From contig JACDOX010000115.1 in assembly GCA_014549065.1 (NCBI GenBank), forward strand, positions 496,001 through 560,000: 64,000 bases of DNA, read 5' to 3'. The stretch's first letter is position 1. Every line of letters begins with the position of its first letter. Position numbers and translations under genes: made by a program. This document shows positions 49,201 through 61,960 of the stretch, one piece after another. This DNA is from Cardinalis cardinalis (Eukaryota; Chordata; Aves; Passeriformes; Cardinalidae). The notes beneath the pieces are model-generated. The model had not been told where the DNA came from, made no database searches, and was given only the letters and a program-made list of their open reading frames with translations.

Positions 49201-51171
49201 CTCACCTGAAGTCACAGGTTGAGTGTAGCTGCTTCTGCCATGCACTTGAACAATGAATAAATATCATCCTTCTGGAAATAGAATGTGCTACTTGTCAAAT
49301 TGCTAGAACATCCCTGCCAGCATAGCATGGCATTTATTCACCCAATGAACCACAAGCACGCCTTATTCCCATTTTAATACTCATTATTCAGTCCTAATAA
49401 CTCTGAAGTCACTCAGAAATGGTCAGTCCCTCTTACTGCTGCAGCTGCTTCCTCATGCTAGTCCTCCTGGGCTATCCTGGCTATCTCCACCCTCTGCCAT
49501 CCAGTCTAGCCCTGCTTGAGCAGATCTCCTAGATCCTTAACAAGATCACAAGTAGGATGAAAAGATCTAAGGGAAACCAGCCCATCTTCATTAGCTTTTC
49601 TCTCTTTTGGTACAGCTTCTTAAGCTGTGTAATTAATAAGGGTAACATTAGGAAGCTTTTATAGATTCTATAGTGTTTTAGTGTAGCCAGTTACTATCAT
49701 GATCAAAGAAATAACAGAACTTTTCATCAAAAAAGAGGCATGACCTCCTAATCTACAGTTCTTTTAATAGCACATTCATAATGAAATCAGTCTTAATGGG
49801 CATCTCTGCATTTTGTAGTTGACTTCTCCCATTGGAGTATATTTGCACAGATGGAGTTTGCTTGCCCACAATGAGCTGAGTGTTGCAGGCATTTCTGATT
49901 TGGTAGCACTCTGCACCCATTTCACATTGGTAAATGGCCATGAAAGTCTATGAAAGAGAAGAAAGCTCCTGACAGTCAAATGCAAAGTCAAAGTTTAGCT
50001 CTTTCTATCATGCCCAGGTTCCAGTACCTTATGTCCCACCTCGTTTGTTTTCGCCTAACTTCAGAGTGGGAAATTAGCACATGTTTCTGTCAAGAAGTCA
50101 GGAAAAATGAACTGAGCACTGACCCTCTAGGAGAGAGGAAGATGCAAGCAGCAGCTGGTGAGTAGGAAACTGCTTAAGAAAGACAACTGCTTTGCTCTGT
50201 CACAGATGAAATGGGGCTCACTGGGAGCAGGGGTAGCGAGGAGAGTCCCTGTAGCAGGGAACTGTGAAACGTAGGCAGAAAAGATTAGGGTCACTAAAAG
50301 AAAAAAAAAATACAGTAGCGATCCTATTTGGCATTTTGGCTATCTTAGAAATGTGAAGCTACAGACAGCTGTAAATAAAAAATATAAAAGAATAATCTCC
50401 TTTGTACATAGGAAAAGTGCGTAAGTTCTAAAATGCCTAAATTAGAATTGTGGGAGTTCTGCTTACCTGTTTGCCCTCACTTGATAAAATGATTTTGTTG
50501 TTAGAGTATCTGGGTTTCTTTGGAAGGGAATAAATCAGGATTTTAGCAATTAATATCATACTTCACACTCTGCCCAAAACACCCCTGTCAAAGAATTTTC
50601 TTTTACTTGTGTCTGTTATTGAACTGCCTAATTGCTACTGTCAAAAATAGTCGGTCTTTGATGAGAAGATATGCCTGTGCCTATTGAAAAAGATGCTTTA
50701 CCTCCTCCTTTCTTTTATTCCTGGCTGTGCATGTGGCAGTATAGCCTGTGCCTTCATTATCACACTACAATACTTCAGGGAGAACTGCAATGCCACTAAA
50801 GCATCTGCAAGCCCAGATTTTTCTCCTGTGTTTAGAGAGTATTGCTGACACTTTGGCTTTGAGTAATTGCTGATCAGCACAGAAAGGATCTGTTGCCTGT
50901 GGTTCTGTCTTATTTATGGGAGTTTGTGGATAATTTTCCTCAGATGGCATGAGGGTAGATACCTAATAAATGGTAGGCTGAGTGAGCATGGAATAAAGCT
51001 AAACAGGGTATCTCCCCTAGAGCGAGAGAAACAGTTTTAAGGGAGAAGTTGACCATTTTTTCTTATTTTTTCTGTAATGTGTCCAAAGATTTTTAATAGT
51101 TTCCTTACTAGATATTTTTGAGTGGCGGCATCCCATATGTTTCTCAGACTGGAGTCTTGTGTAGAATAGCT

Positions 51172-51260
51172 TTTTNTTNGTTTTTTGTTTTGTTTGGGTT
51201 TTGTTTATTGTTTTGTTTGTTTGTTTGGTTGGGGTTTTATGTTTGGTTGGTTTTTTTTAA
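51172..51260. repeat. T/G-rich low-complexity tract
   Basis: Irregular TTTG/TTGG words with two Ns form a low-complexity strand-biased stretch. A similar, shorter one lies at 26000-26040. Confidence 0.85.
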
Positions 51261-51351
51261 CAGTGAAGAGCGTAAAATGTCACTGATCATGTCTAAGAGC
51301 ATGTCTAGAAGACTTCCAAATTCCAGCATCTAAACAGAAATACAACAACAG

Positions 51352-51421
51352 AACATGTAGCTTTTTCAGTGGGAGACCGTATTCAGACCATGTAGCTTTT
51401 ACAGTGGGAGACAAAGAACTT
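51352..51421. repeat. 35-base tandem duplication
   Basis: The words CATGTAGCTTTT and CAGTGGGAGAC occur twice with a period of 35 bases (starts 51354 and 51389) and one substitution between the shared segments. It looks like a local duplication, possibly recent. Confidence 0.85.
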
Positions 51422-54400
51422 TGAGAACTTTGAATTAGAAACTTGATGGTCACCTAAGATTCTTTATATTATCTGGAGAAGAAGGCCAGGCTCCTTTTCA
51501 GACATCAAATTTGTATGCATAGTATAGACTGAATTTCTTTTTGACAACATGCCTGTTTTGAAGAACCTGCTAGTTCTCTGTTCTAGCAGACCTGAATAAA
51601 AAACCAAAAAGGTTTAGGGAAAACCACAACTTTATAATTTGATAGCAGCTTACTACATGCCTGAGAAAAACAGTAACTTGCACAATGAGATGACAACACT
51701 GCAGACTTATATCAAGAACTGCAACAAGAAATAAGATTTTCCTACAGCATTTTCATGGCTTCAGGGTTACTCTGAGTACTGCTGGAAACTCTGGCTGTAG
51801 TTCCATGCACATCTGCTACTCTCTGCCATTAAGGTACTCATCAGGAATAAAAAATANGCATATCAAGTATGCATAGCAGTAGGAGCACTACTGATTTGTT
51901 CTTCTACTAAACGTAGTTGATTGCTTGGCTGTTTTAGTCTTCTATCAAGGAACAACTTGATGTAATTTACAGTATTAGCCTGTCCTATCTGCTAGTCACA
52001 TACCTGTCTCTGGTTTAGATTAGAACACAGCATTAGCAGCGCCCTTCCTGCTGCAGGGGGACATTGAAATGCTGTGGAGGCCTGTCCCCACATCACCTGC
52101 AAAGGCAGAAGAAACTGGAAGCCTTTTGCAAGACCAGCTCCTGCTTTGTGTTAATGCCACCCAGAGGTAGCTCACAAAGAGGACAGGATCAGCTAGGGCT
52201 GTGTCTGTCTTTCCTCTCCCATAACCCTCCTTGCAGAGGTGACCAGCCTGTGGTACCTGTGTAAGGTTGCTGCTCTTGCTTTCACATCCAGGGAATGCCA
52301 GATCCTTTAACAGGTGCTCCGGCTACAGTGTCCATACACCCTCCAGCTCATACCATTGTCCAGCATTGTGCAAAAAGTGCAAAGCTGCTTGTGCTGCTTA
52401 AAGCACAGATGGGATGACTTGGACTTCCATCAGAAAGGAAGAATAATATCCTCAGGTTACAATACTGCTGTAAGCCTCAAGCATCTACATCCAGGTTCCA
52501 GCCCTTCCACAGATATTCCACAGAATATCTTCCACAGATATTCTAGAATGACCACAGAAATGTCACTTAAAGCAGCCATACAATGAAAACAAGATTTCCT
52601 TTTCTGTGCCATTCTTCTGTCTTNTGTGTTGAGACTGTTTTTGCACAGTGGATAAAAGATACACTCCCAGTGTGGCTAACTACAGAGACTGAGTGGGCAT
52701 CTCTGGAACAAGATGACACTAAGGATCTTTCCAAATGCCAGGTGAAAAAAAAATGAAAATCTCTTAGAACAGACAAATACCATCATCATTTCACACAACA
52801 GCTGTTGAATAAATTCATACAGTCATCTTTTGCCATGGCCATTCATGGACTTAAGAAGGAGATACACTTCTCACTTCCCCTCTTTTGTCAGTGTGTGCTT
52901 TTGTGAGGCCTGGTGCTCTCACTAGGTCCACTAGGATTAAATCAGTTGTATTGTACAAAACCATCATGTTAATAGTTCCCAGTGCAGGATGGAGGTAGTA
53001 GTTATCTTTGTATTTCTACTGCATTTAGTTATTTTTATAGTACTGCACCTTTTTTCCTGCTGAGAGAACTGAATAAAAAAATGACTTTGAAAGACATTAT
53101 AATCAACAGCTGCTGGCTGCAATTACATTGTGTACTTGATGTCTTCATAAAGTACCTCTAGTTTAAATCCACAAATCTTTCAGTTTGAATTCTCTTTTGG
53201 CTCTGTTCTGTTTTGTTATTTCAGTGGTGTATTTACAGGAATGATCACTAGAGTATATGGATTTATATAACAAAGATATAAAAAAAGTTATCAGAAGATT
53301 AAACTTTCATCAGCTATCTTTACACTGGAAAAGTGGCATTTTGTTCCATTTATGACTGATATTTACAAAGGCAAGCCTTGTGGACAATAAAGAAAAAACA
53401 GCATTTGGGTTTCAGTGCTGTAAAAGCTTATTCACACTTGAGAAAATTATTAGATTAATACTTTCAGATTTAAATGTTCATAAGAGAGACATGATTGTAA
53501 AGCAAGCTCAAACTTAACAACGACGATTTAAGTCCGAGTCAATTATGGACAAGTCTGCAGTGCTACAGCTTCTGAGCACATGAAACTTAGCTATTACTGA
53601 AAATATCCAGCAAGAAATTCTTTGAATTCATAAAAATATATGAAAAAGTATTAATATGATTTATTAAAATATATAATTATATGATACTGAAAAGAAGTGA
53701 ATATTATAAATTTGGAAGCTTCTATTTTTTGTAGTTAGCTGGAATACTTTTTTTTCTCTGAGCAACTAATGTCACTTTAACCTTTCCCCCTCCATGGTAA
53801 GAAAGTAATTTTCTTTCAGATTTTCCTTAGAGACTTAATAATTTCCTTGCAGTCTGCCTCCAGGATAGCAGAATTGCATTCTTCGCGTTAGATGGGATGG
53901 CCCCAAGGACACCCTAAGGTCCTGGCTTCTCTGACTAATTCAAGTTCTCCTAGGGACTTGGACATTGCTCCTTTGACTTTGCAATAAGGTAAAATCCAAG
54001 CAACAGATCACCAGATCCTTACCTAGAATGCCTCGTTCTATACCCCAGACTCTCACATCTGATGCAGTAAATGCAGAAGTGGCTATTTAGCCATTTTCTG
54101 CTCTCCCATTAATGCTTTCCTCACCTTTGGTTCCTCAGGCTTTGACAATGAGTTGTTGATGTCTTCCCCTGTCACAGATCTGACAGATTTAACACTTGCA
54201 CATGATGTTTGAGCCAGGGGAGAGTCCTTCCAGCAAGACTACGTGAGCACAGTTCCTCTCACTGTAGGGTCTTGCTGCGGGGCTAGGAAGTGACTCTCCT
54301 ATGTAGGGAAGCTGTGAATCCAGAGCTTGCTCTCCAGGTACTGTCGCTTCCACTTGGCTCTGTGGAATTGTTTGGGATTTAAGCAGGCTCAGTTAGCCTG

Positions 54401-57400
54401 ACAGACTTAATTGGTGCTGATTGGTTAAGCATCTAGAAAATTATATAAGAATATTTTTAATGTGTTCTCACGTCATCTACAAAATTGAATATAAATTAGA
54501 GCTTTCAGGGTAGAACCCTTCTTTTCTTCCGAAGATACTGCTGGTAAACACTTCATATGATGATGAAGCCAGGGAGTAGTTTGTATCTTTCTAGCAACAA
54601 CTCTAAATTAGACCTGATTTGGAGGCAGTAAAGGTACATATACTTGTGCATTCATAGTGTAATCTGCTAGATTGAGAGAGTAGGGTCTATTCTCTGTCTT
54701 TGTGTATCTTTCTCTAAGAACTTAAGCAAACTCCGTAAGGATAGAGGCAATTTGTTGTGTCACAGAAATAAATAAATAAACATGCCTCAAGCCCTAAAAC
54801 ATTTCCCATTCTCAGTTTCCTATATGCCAAAGCAAATATTAACTTCGACCTGCCCTTTCAGTTTCTGTGGGAGAATAGCAGGATGTTATCAGTTCTTCAA
54901 AACAGAGTTGATGTTCATTCCAGTATACTAATGGACCTTAATCCAAACCTGTGAATCTTTTTATGCAGCACTTGAACAATGAAACTGTACCTCGATGACC
55001 AGGGAATAAAGGATCTATTAAACTGCCAGTTCTGTTTGATTAAAGGTTGTATCAAAAACTTCAGAGATGCCAATGGTTGCTAGCCTATTTAGAAGCTATT
55101 TAAAATCTAATTACCAGCAGCCCGTAACATCCAGGATGTATAAATTCATACAGTTGGATATTTGAATGCATGGGTTCAGAAAAGAAATTTTCCTAAAGTC
55201 CAGACTCTAGTACGCTTTATAAAGAATATTCCTTTGAGAATCTGCTGATGGAGTAACTACTATGGGATTGAACAGAAAGGAGTGAGGAAAAGCTGTTTTC
55301 CCTCTCCTTGATGATGCCTCTCATGGGAAGGCTCTTTGCTAGTCTGGTTTATTTAACAACCTGCTGGGAAGCCCGTTACAACCCGCAGAGCTGAGGAGGA
55401 GCAGAAGTGGAACCTCTTTGGGGCTCCTCTTGTCAGGATCTGTACCTGATGCCTGACACTATGCCAGAAAGGCATCTCCAGGGCAGGGCTCCCTGATTCA
55501 TGGGAGTAACTCCAATGGATGCATTTCCTATTTGATTTATAGTTGAAATACTTGGATATTGCTCTGGAAGGATGTAAATTTGCACTGAGTTCTCACATTA
55601 AGACATTACATTAATGAAGTGTTGGAGAGGGTGAATAGAAGGGCTGACTATGACTATTATCACCTGGGGGAAATAATTTTGAAATTGATACTTATACTGA
55701 TTAAGAAATTGTCTGAGGTTTAAATCTTTCAAAGAGGCATGAACATAAACTTCAGATCTGCAACTTGTCACACTGAAGAAAGTTCTATAGCTGCAAATGA
55801 CGTTGCTTTTATTTTAGCTATGACCATAGCTAAAGCTAGACTGGGATTTTTTTTTTTAAGCTTGGATGTGCACATTCCTTCTTTTCTTGTAAAAAAGCCC
55901 AGATTTGCTATACATTTGAGCTGGCAGAGCTAAGCCAGTTGTCTGAGGCTGTTGTACACTAAAATTGTTTTTCACTCTTGACAGTTGATTACACAGCAAG
56001 TTCCCCAGCCACCTGACCAGCTGATGGTTGAGAGAAATGCCACGTTTAAAGTGCCTCTTTTTACCTGACTTTGTGAAATGTGAAGAAAAAAAATCAGCCC
56101 CCATCCCTGGGTTCCATCAGTTATATTTGCACATCTACACTTAAAGAAAATAAAATCTCCCTGGTGAATGACTTGTATTCAAAATAAAGAGAGATTGCAG
56201 GAAAAAAACTGTTCCATTGCAGAGACCTTTCTGGAGCATGAGACCCTGGGACTGGAGCGCAGAATGGCATTTAAGATCCACAGGAGCTCACTCTCCTAAA
56301 GGCTCAGCTCAGAGTGTAGTGCTCTGTCCTTTTTATTCACTCTACTAAATTTATCATTATGACCCATAAAAAAGTAATCAGCACCCATAGGGCAGAGACA
56401 CCCTGGATTCAGTGGTACTTACCCCAGCTGCACGCTTAAGCCAGGGTCTGTAAAGGTGTCTCCTCTCTTGCCACTCACAGGGAAGCTGCTGGGGCTTAGC
56501 TGCTCTGCTGCATCATGAAGGCTATGCAGTCAGGAAGGACATTACAGGATCATGCCCTTATTTCAGCATTTTGGACACATCTCTGCAGGGGAGAGTAAAG
56601 GGCTGTATTTCACAGCTATGATATCATTCTTGTAAGCTATAATTCAGCATGAGCCACTATAAAACCTTTCCCATGACATCAGAGCTGTGAAATATAGCTG
56701 ACTTCAAGTGCAGAAATTTCCCCCACAGGAATAATTGTTTCCTGGCAATTGGTGTTTGAAGGACTGATCCTTTAAAAGGCTGGCACAAATCCCATCTAGG
56801 TAATGCTGGTCCAGGCAGCGCGTCTCTGGAAATGTTATGTGCAGGAGCAGAGGTATGGAGCCCCACTAAAGGATCTGGCCATAGAGGAGCATGTCAGGTG
56901 ATGATTTTCACTTCCTTATGGCTCAAAAATCCATGCAAACCTCCCTAATAGCAAGGTAGTAGATTTGCTCATGTGCTGTACTCCCTACATCTTTCCACAT
57001 CTGCCCTCCAAACACAGATCATCCTGATATGTCCATCCTGATACGTGGCAGCTCACCAGGTCTGCCCCTGCTTGGGGCAGTACTTAACTCACCGGGACAG
57101 GTCCCAACGTCTCCCCACGGCAGCCTGGCAAGAAAATGGAAGTCAGAAATGTTGTGTGAGATGCAATTTCCTCTTCCATACCACATGAATAAAGATGTCC
57201 ATTTGAATACAGTCCAATGAGAGCCAGGGTAATCATCGATGTTGGCAGAGCCATAAAAGACAAGACCTTACACGGGTCAGAAGGGTACATAAGGAGGAGA
57301 AAAGAGCCCATAGACGTGGAGAGGGTTAAAGCCACCTCAGCTCTCCCTATCCTGGTGTCTGAATCTGCTGAACCTGCTGCTTGTGTCCTGCTCTAGCAAC

Positions 57401-59430
57401 CTGCACTCTAGTTTGCCATTGCTCCATCAGTTGAACTGAAAGCAATTGTTGAACACATTGTAAAGCTTAGTTATGCCAGCTTTCCCTGTTCCTCCTCTGG
57501 GAAGGTGTTGTTGTGAATGCAGCTCTGTTCTTGCTGTTCTCTCTGTGTCTATGGTTACATGCATGTGTGAATACACCCAGGGGTCTGTATCTCTCTCACA
57601 AACTCTCAAAGCTGTGTGTGGACACAGCTCCCATGACCTGCAGGACAGAGTTGTTTTTCCCTGGCTAGTAAGAAAGCTAGCTACAACCCTTCCCTCTTCT
57701 CCAGAAGAAATTACACTGTGTCAGAATTAATTGTATTGTTTACATTCTTCCTCTTAATGCTAAAAATCTTACTCCTTCTCACACAGAAGTTACCTCTTAA
57801 CAGTATTTTACCTTTTGAAACAGTAAAATGATATTGTTTAAACAGTCCTGTTTCATTACCTACTATTCATATAACAGCTAAGTGGTATTTCTTTATAGAA
57901 AATGATTTACTAACAGTGACTCTAAGAGACTTGAGGTTATTTCATACAATTTATTACTAAGAATAACGACAGCCATAAGTGTAGCTAACCCAAGGCATTG
58001 CAGGTGCTGTAACTCCTTCAGCATAGCTCAAAGGCAAAATTCTGTCTAATGTACATTTTTAAATAGACAAAAACATACTATAGGTGAAAAAATCATCTTT
58101 NATGTAGAATATGACCCAGGTAGTATTTCGTGAAGCGCAATGAAACATACAAAAAATTTCTCTTCAATTTCAAATAGTCAGATTGTCATTCCACAGTCTT
58201 TATTTACAAATACTGAGAGATGCTGTATTGAGTCTTGAGCTAGTTCAGAATGGTTTATTGGGTTTTGATCAGAATGATGAAAAAAAAAACCCTAACTTTT
58301 TTTCAAAGAGCATCACTGAGAAAGAAAATTAAAATTAATTAAATTATCCTTCTCTGAGGTTATAGATCTGTTTGAACTAAAAATTCAATTAAGTGTTTAC
58401 AACAAAAATATATGTTGTGGAATGTTTCTGTCAACTAATTCTGATTTCTTCACGTTCTAAAATGTTCCAAAGCTGTTCATTAGGCACTGGTTACCTGAGA
58501 CACATAGTATATTTTCCTCCTTTTGAATAGAAGCTTTCAGCTTTTTCAAAAACAGAAGAGCTGTCCACAGTACTCTGAGGTACTGTATCTGTAGCTTTTC
58601 GCATGTTGAAAATTATGCAGATTTGCGTGTTGAAAATTAATCAGAGACAGAGATAATGTTTGTAATTATTTTGTAGGTGCACTGATATTTAGTATTGTAA
58701 TAGTAGGAAGCAGTAGCTAGTAAAAACCNACAGGTAGCAGTGAACTAGCTGCAGTTTGTTTTCTATTTTTAGAAGTTATTTGTGAAAGTATTTACATACA
58801 TAACTATGTATTTAAAGATTCAAAACTCTGGCCGTAGATAATGAGAAAACCAAAGTGTCCACTTCATTTCCTATGCAATAACAAGCAGGTCTATTATGTG
58901 TGAGATATGGATAAATACATACATTTATTTCACTAACCTGTTAAGCTGGGTTGACTCCTTTCTAAATGGAGTCAAAGGCAAAACTCCTTAAAAGTGAGGG
59001 AAAAATCTTGGAGTTAAGTCCAGTCTTTTCAGTCCATAACTATAGCAACAGAATGCTCCTGGGAAGACAGTGTGCAGTTTTGCTAGCACTTCTTTCATGC
59101 AATATGGTAACCTCATCAAGATGCCCAATCAGAAAGTAATCAGTTACATCCCAAAGTTCGGGCAGTAAAAGGAGAAATACTTGGCTTGCCTTTATCAATG
59201 AAGGGAAGCAAATGGGGTTAAAGGGGACCCACACACCCTGAATCCAAACATTGTGACTCCTTCCTCATACTTGATATGGATCCACTCAGATCATTTGCAG
59301 CATTTTAAATCAGAAACAGCCCAGGTTTTCAATAATCATTATTACTCATCCACCTTGTGGACTTATTGCTGCAGTGATGACAGTTAAGTACTTTTGGAAA
59401 TGCTAAAAGAGTTGTTATTTTTCTTTTCAG

Positions 59431-59559
59431 AGATCCTTTTGAGACTGCAAAGACTATTTAAAGAAGGAAGACGGCATGAGATTGGAATTAGTGCAGTAAA
59501 GTAGGTTAATTTGAGGACGAGACCAAAAATCATTATTTAGACCTACTTGTATTGCCGTG
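59431..59559 (+). other. CDH6: CDH6 exon 2, 5' untranslated part
   Basis: The exon is preceded by a pyrimidine-rich acceptor ending in cag at 59430. It runs 129 bases before the ATG. It contains a short upstream ORF (59476-59499, seven codons plus TAA). The start context has G at -3 and A at +4, which is adequate rather than strong. The acceptor position is inferred from the sequence and has not been tested against a transcript. Confidence 0.8.
59476..59499 (+). promoter_or_regulatory. upstream ORF in the CDH6 leader
   Basis: ATG at 59476 opens a seven-codon frame (MRLELVQ) that closes with TAA at 59497-59499, 60 bases before the CDH6 start. Short uORFs that end well upstream of the main start usually reduce initiation while allowing reinitiation. 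The uORF lies in exon 2, so it would be present in every transcript that uses this acceptor. Function is inferred only. Confidence 0.4.
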
Positions 59560-59787
59560 ATGAGAACTTACCATTGCTTCTGGCTGCTGTTTTGGGCTGG
59601 TCAGCCCCACCAAAGTTTCTTAACTCCATTATCCAAAAGGACTAGCAGCTTTCCAGAAAAGGAAAAGGTTTTGGTGTTGTCTGGAAACAGCAGGCAAGAC
59701 CTCCATCGTTCCAAAAGGAGCTGGATGTGGAATCAGTTCTTTTTATTGGAGGAATACACAGGAACTGACTACCAGTATGTTGGCAAG
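59560..59787 (+). CDS. CDH6: CDH6 (cadherin-6) first coding exon, residues 1-76, partial gene
   Basis: This is the N-terminal coding exon of the type II classical cadherin CDH6, a calcium-dependent cell-cell adhesion protein of the plasma membrane (cadherin-6B in chick premigratory neural crest). The 76 codons start at ATG 59560 and end in phase 0 at a consensus donor (AAG|gtaagt, 59787/59788). Residues 1 to about 18 form a hydrophobic signal peptide rich in Phe, Trp and Leu. Residues 19-53 are a propeptide ending in the furin site RSKR (50-53). The mature protein starts at Ser54, which places Trp55 and Trp57 as the Trp2 and Trp4 of the type II strand-swap arm, followed by NQFFLLEEYTG and YVGK. 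The start MRTY, the PLSKRTS stretch and the SGNS stretch match CDH6 better than CDH9, CDH10 or CDH18, as I recall those proteins. The frame stays open three codons upstream only through a GTG, so ATG 59560 is the start. Later exons lie outside the window. Confidence 0.95.
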
Positions 59788-60965
59788 GTAAGTTACTTTT
59801 GTTTGCATCTGTGTTTTGATTTTAGAAGCGCTGGAAAGCCAGCAGTAGCAAGTAGGGANGAGCAATGCCTGCTACAACTTTTAGTTCATGTTCCTGTGTC
59901 CCCAGCTTCTGCTGAGGAGTAATTCAGTGGAAAGGTTAGTGCACTTCAGCTTCAGAATGTAATCAACAAGTCTTCATTTAACCAGAAAGTCCCATGGCAA
60001 ATCACTGGCAATTCTGTTAAAGATTTTGCATTTTATTTTGTGTCTGGAAATAATGCAGCTTAATTATAGGCTAGATATTTAGCTTTAAACTGGGATATGT
60101 GTTTTTCCTTGTGCTCACTAATTTGCTGCAGTCAAACTATTTAAACCAGGAAAGGTTTAGAGCTAAGTTGAGATTCACAGTACCTACATTTTTGGTGAGG
60201 ATTCTCTCTACCCAGCAAAAGGTAATTGTTTCCCTTTTTACTACCCACTGCACACAACAATGCTACAGCCATTTTCTGATGAGGTTTTGTGGTGCCACTG
60301 ATGACTGTGTGACATGACCTTCACACGACCAGCCATGCTACTGCAGAGCATGGTTGAAGCACACTGTGCATGTACACTAAGAAGCAGCAGGCAGCTGAAA
60401 ATTTCTAATCTCAAAGTTGGGAAAGGGTAAAAAAAAATTGTAAAAAGAAAAATCACAGCTTAACTCTGAGAACATCCGCCTCCCTGAGCAGCAGACTCCC
60501 ATGTAGGTGACAGACTTTATGTAATCTGTAGAGCAATGCACCTGTGTTAAGAGCCTAAAGAGAGTCTATACTGCCCAAGGTGCCACAGTCTATAGGAATA
60601 TGTCTTGCAGAATGCAGAAATTATGCTACTGATGATGATATTCAAAGTAGAAACAATACAGCTTGGTTTTCCAAACAAAACTGAGGTTGTATCTGATCTA
60701 GTTTGATCTCTCAAGCCTCTTAGAAAAGGCTGCAGATCACAGTGGTTTGACATTTTATCTCCCTCTGCAAGCTTCTGAGCATTCCCATGAGAGATGATGG
60801 CTGCTTTTCTTTCCTGCCAGTCAGCTGTCAGTCAAAGCTGGATGCAACATTCCTTTCCTGCTAAATGGCTGCAAGGCATGATTCAAATGAAGAGCTACTC
60901 AGCTGGTGTAATACTCATAGAACTCCAGCCAGGATAATCAGCATTCATGAACGGTACCATTGAGC

Positions 60966-61265
60966 CCAATCTAGAGGAAAAGGCCAAAGGCAGAGAGTCC
61001 TCAGAGAGAAGAAGTAGAGAAGGAAGATAAGAGGCTAAGAAAAGATACCAAAACAGAAGAGAGTAAGAGGAAAGAACTAGAAAGACAGAGATGGAAGGAA
61101 CGGAAGCTTTATAAAGAGGAATCAAGATGGAAAGGAGAGGGAAATGGCATTAAATGGGGGTAGAGGATAAGAGTTGGGAGAAAATTTACCTAAAGAGAGC
61201 AAAAACAAAACCAGAAGATGACAGTGAAGGAAAAAAAAAACAAACTGGTATGAAACATGGAGTCA
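60966..61265 (+). repeat. purine-rich (GA) strand-asymmetric tract
   Basis: About 300 bases are dominated by A and G on the plus strand, in irregular words such as GAGAGAAGAAG and GGAAAGGAGAGGG. It is not a tandem repeat and has no coding resemblance. The minus strand is correspondingly pyrimidine-rich. Confidence 0.75.
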
Positions 61266-61789
61266 AGGACGAATAAAAAGGTAACAAACTGAAAGACAGC
61301 AGTCCTCCACACACTCTCCTGTTTCACAGTCTGCTGAGGGTAGTCAGGGTAATGGGGATCTTTTTGTTCAAAGATAAAGCATATGGTCCTGAAATGATCC
61401 TACAGTCTCTCATTGTCACTGTGAATTTTGACATTAAATTTCATCAGCCCCCATTTTTTCTACTGCAGAATTAGAGTACCAGCTATTGACTTCAGAGGGA
61501 CTGATGGGGAAATGAATATTCCTGCAGGACAAAGTTGCTGAGAGACAGTTTAAAAATGGTCTAGTTGGACCAGAAAACCAAGACAGTTTCAAAAGGAGTC
61601 AGAAAGATTAAAAAACGTACGTTATTTTTAAAAGTTGTTCTTCCACCTATTTGTACTTTATTACACTTTCTGTTGTAAAGCATAGAAACAACACATAGTG
61701 TATAAATGTCATTGATTTTGTGTTCCTGAGCCATTCACAAGTGGCCTTTCACACATCTTTCAAATGCCAGAACCACTCACACTCTTTTA

Positions 61790-61960
61790 ACTGAACAATT
61801 AGCCAAGAGGCATGAAAGAGCAGCCTTTTATTATTAAAGTTGAGGATTGGTGTGAGGGGAAATGATAGAAACATCTAAATGTCTCTAAATTGAGGTAACT
61901 AGGCAATTTAACTGAGCAATTAAACTTGATTGATGTGGGCAAATGAGGATTATGAACATT
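61790..61960. promoter_or_regulatory. candidate conserved element in intron 2
   Basis: AACAATTAGCC, TTTTATTATTAAAG, CAATTTAACTGAGCAATTAAAC and TTGATTGATG give a cluster of homeodomain/PBX-like cores close to the first coding exon. Weak, motif-based call. Confidence 0.22.

Larger units (their letters stand above)
7844..59430 (+). other. CDH6: CDH6 intron 1 (about 51.6 kb)
   Basis: The intron is bounded by GTAAGG at 7844 and a pyrimidine tract plus CAG at 59430. It depends on exon 1 being correctly placed in the promoter island. A very long first intron is usual for classical cadherin genes and often carries enhancers. Its contents are itemised separately: SINE, CR1, MIR relic, solo LTR, microsatellites, two GC islands and homeodomain-motif clusters. 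Confidence 0.55.
46233..59430. other. last part of intron 1, no gene seen
   Basis: AT-rich non-coding sequence with few single Ns, none between about 52625 and 58100. It holds a T/G-rich low-complexity stretch (51172-51260), a 35-base tandem duplication (51352-51421) and AT-rich runs near 53620-53700. A CCAAT/TATA-like patch lies at 54424-54465. No exon before 59431 is recognised. Confidence 0.5.

Noticed and set aside
54180..54560. Possible second LTR (ATTGG, then TATATAAG and a T-rich end)
   Set aside because: No TG...CA ends or target-site duplication found. The CCAAT/TATA-like words alone are common in AT-rich DNA.
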